Shown piece after piece: positions 5,933 to 6,071 of a stretch of DNA of 6,071 bases. The notes under the pieces are model-generated. The model was not told the DNA's origin, searched no databases, and worked only from the letters and a program-made list of their open reading frames with translations. Each line of letters starts with the position of its first letter. The first letter of the stretch is position 1. The DNA lies in assembly GCA_900544475.1 (NCBI GenBank), contig UQVU01000111.1:1-6071 (forward strand), written 5' to 3'. The translations under genes and the position numbers were made by a program. Origin of the DNA: an uncultured Butyricicoccus sp. (lineage in GTDB: Bacteria > Bacillota > Clostridia > Oscillospirales > Butyricicoccaceae).

Positions 5933-5973
5933 GTTACAAAATGGTTACATTCCGAAGTTACATTACGGTTACA
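5933..5973 (-). promoter_or_regulatory. Two WalR/YycF-type boxes, TGTAAC-N5-TGTAAC twice
   Basis: Read on the minus strand, TGTAAC occurs at 5973-5968, 5962-5957, 5949-5944 and 5938-5933. The first two and the last two are each separated by exactly 5 bases, so the window holds two perfect TGTAAC-N5-TGTAAC direct repeats 7 bases apart. Each fits the published WalR consensus TGTWAH-N5-TGTWAH. The first box touches the -10 and covers the predicted start. The second lies wholly in the leader, at about +18 to +34. That placement predicts repression by a bound regulator. The PhoP box, the nearest alternative, fits less well (GTTACA against TTnACA). Confidence 0.7.
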
Positions 5974-6001
5974 GTATAACACGCAGACATGGCTTTGTCA
6001 A
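5973..6001 (-). promoter_or_regulatory. Strong sigma-A promoter of the small-protein/NlpC operon
   Basis: On the minus strand TTGACA (6001-5996) and TATACT (5978-5973) are separated by exactly 17 bases. The -35 is perfect and the -10 differs from consensus by one base. Transcription should start near 5966, giving a leader of about 62 bases. Two bases upstream of the -35 lies a short inverted repeat, ATTC-AAAAA-GAAT (6016-6004), in an AT-rich stretch that could act as an UP element. I see no gene in 6002-6071. Confidence 0.88.
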
Positions 6002-6071
6002 ACATTCTTTTTGAATACGGCGAAAAAGTTCATAAAAACAGCAAAAGCAAACGTTTTCGACAAGAATAAAG

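Noticed and set aside
6046..6060. A catabolite-responsive (cre)-like site around AGCAAACGTTTTCG upstream of the hydrolase operon
   Set aside because: It has at least two mismatches to the cre consensus, including an outer conserved base on each side, and lies well upstream of the promoter. The nearby ptsI gene made it tempting, but it is too weak to call.

Overview
The window looks like chromosomal DNA from a fairly GC-rich member of the Firmicutes, most likely a gut clostridium of the Oscillospiraceae/Butyricicoccaceae type. This rests on strong AGGAGG-type ribosome binding sites, consensus sigma-A promoters in AT-rich gaps between GC-rich genes, a PTS enzyme I, a DUF1015 protein, and a secreted SH3b-NlpC/P60 wall hydrolase preceded by a small clostridial-looking protein. 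The taxon is an inference from gene content and style. No phage, IS element, CRISPR array, tRNA or rRNA is visible. The longest gap between genes is 223 bp, so no stretch over 300 bases lacks a gene.

Layout from left to right. Bases 1-369 (+) hold the 3' end of an unrecognised gene with a proline-rich linker. Its last codons are also one arm of the terminator for the converging gene. Bases 415-1725 (-) encode a complete 436-residue DUF1015 protein. A divergent promoter region (1726-1948) separates it from ptsI (1949-3670, +), which encodes PTS enzyme I with every catalytic residue at the E. coli position. ptsI has its own promoter and terminator and no ptsH beside it. Bases 3795-4379 (+) encode a 194-residue protein with one N-terminal membrane segment and no recognised function. 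Its stop codon abuts the terminator of the converging wall-hydrolase operon.

The right third is a two-gene operon read on the minus strand: a 99-residue conserved-looking protein of unknown function (5605-5904), then a 375-residue secreted NlpC/P60 endopeptidase with three SH3b repeats (4427-5554). It is driven by a near-perfect TTGACA-N17-TATACT promoter. Four TGTAAC hexamers overlap the -10 and run into the leader, arranged as two TGTAAC-N5-TGTAAC pairs. Each pair fits the published WalR (YycF) consensus TGTWAH-N5-TGTWAH. WalRK is the essential two-component system of low-GC Gram-positives that controls wall hydrolases, so operator and operon product agree. The position of the boxes predicts repression rather than activation.

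The most promising observations are the doubled WalR-like operator, the unknown small protein co-transcribed with the hydrolase, and the ParB-like D-G-N-H motif in the DUF1015 protein. Nothing seen requires a wholly new type of system. Everything was read by eye from the sequence; no homology search or folding program was run.
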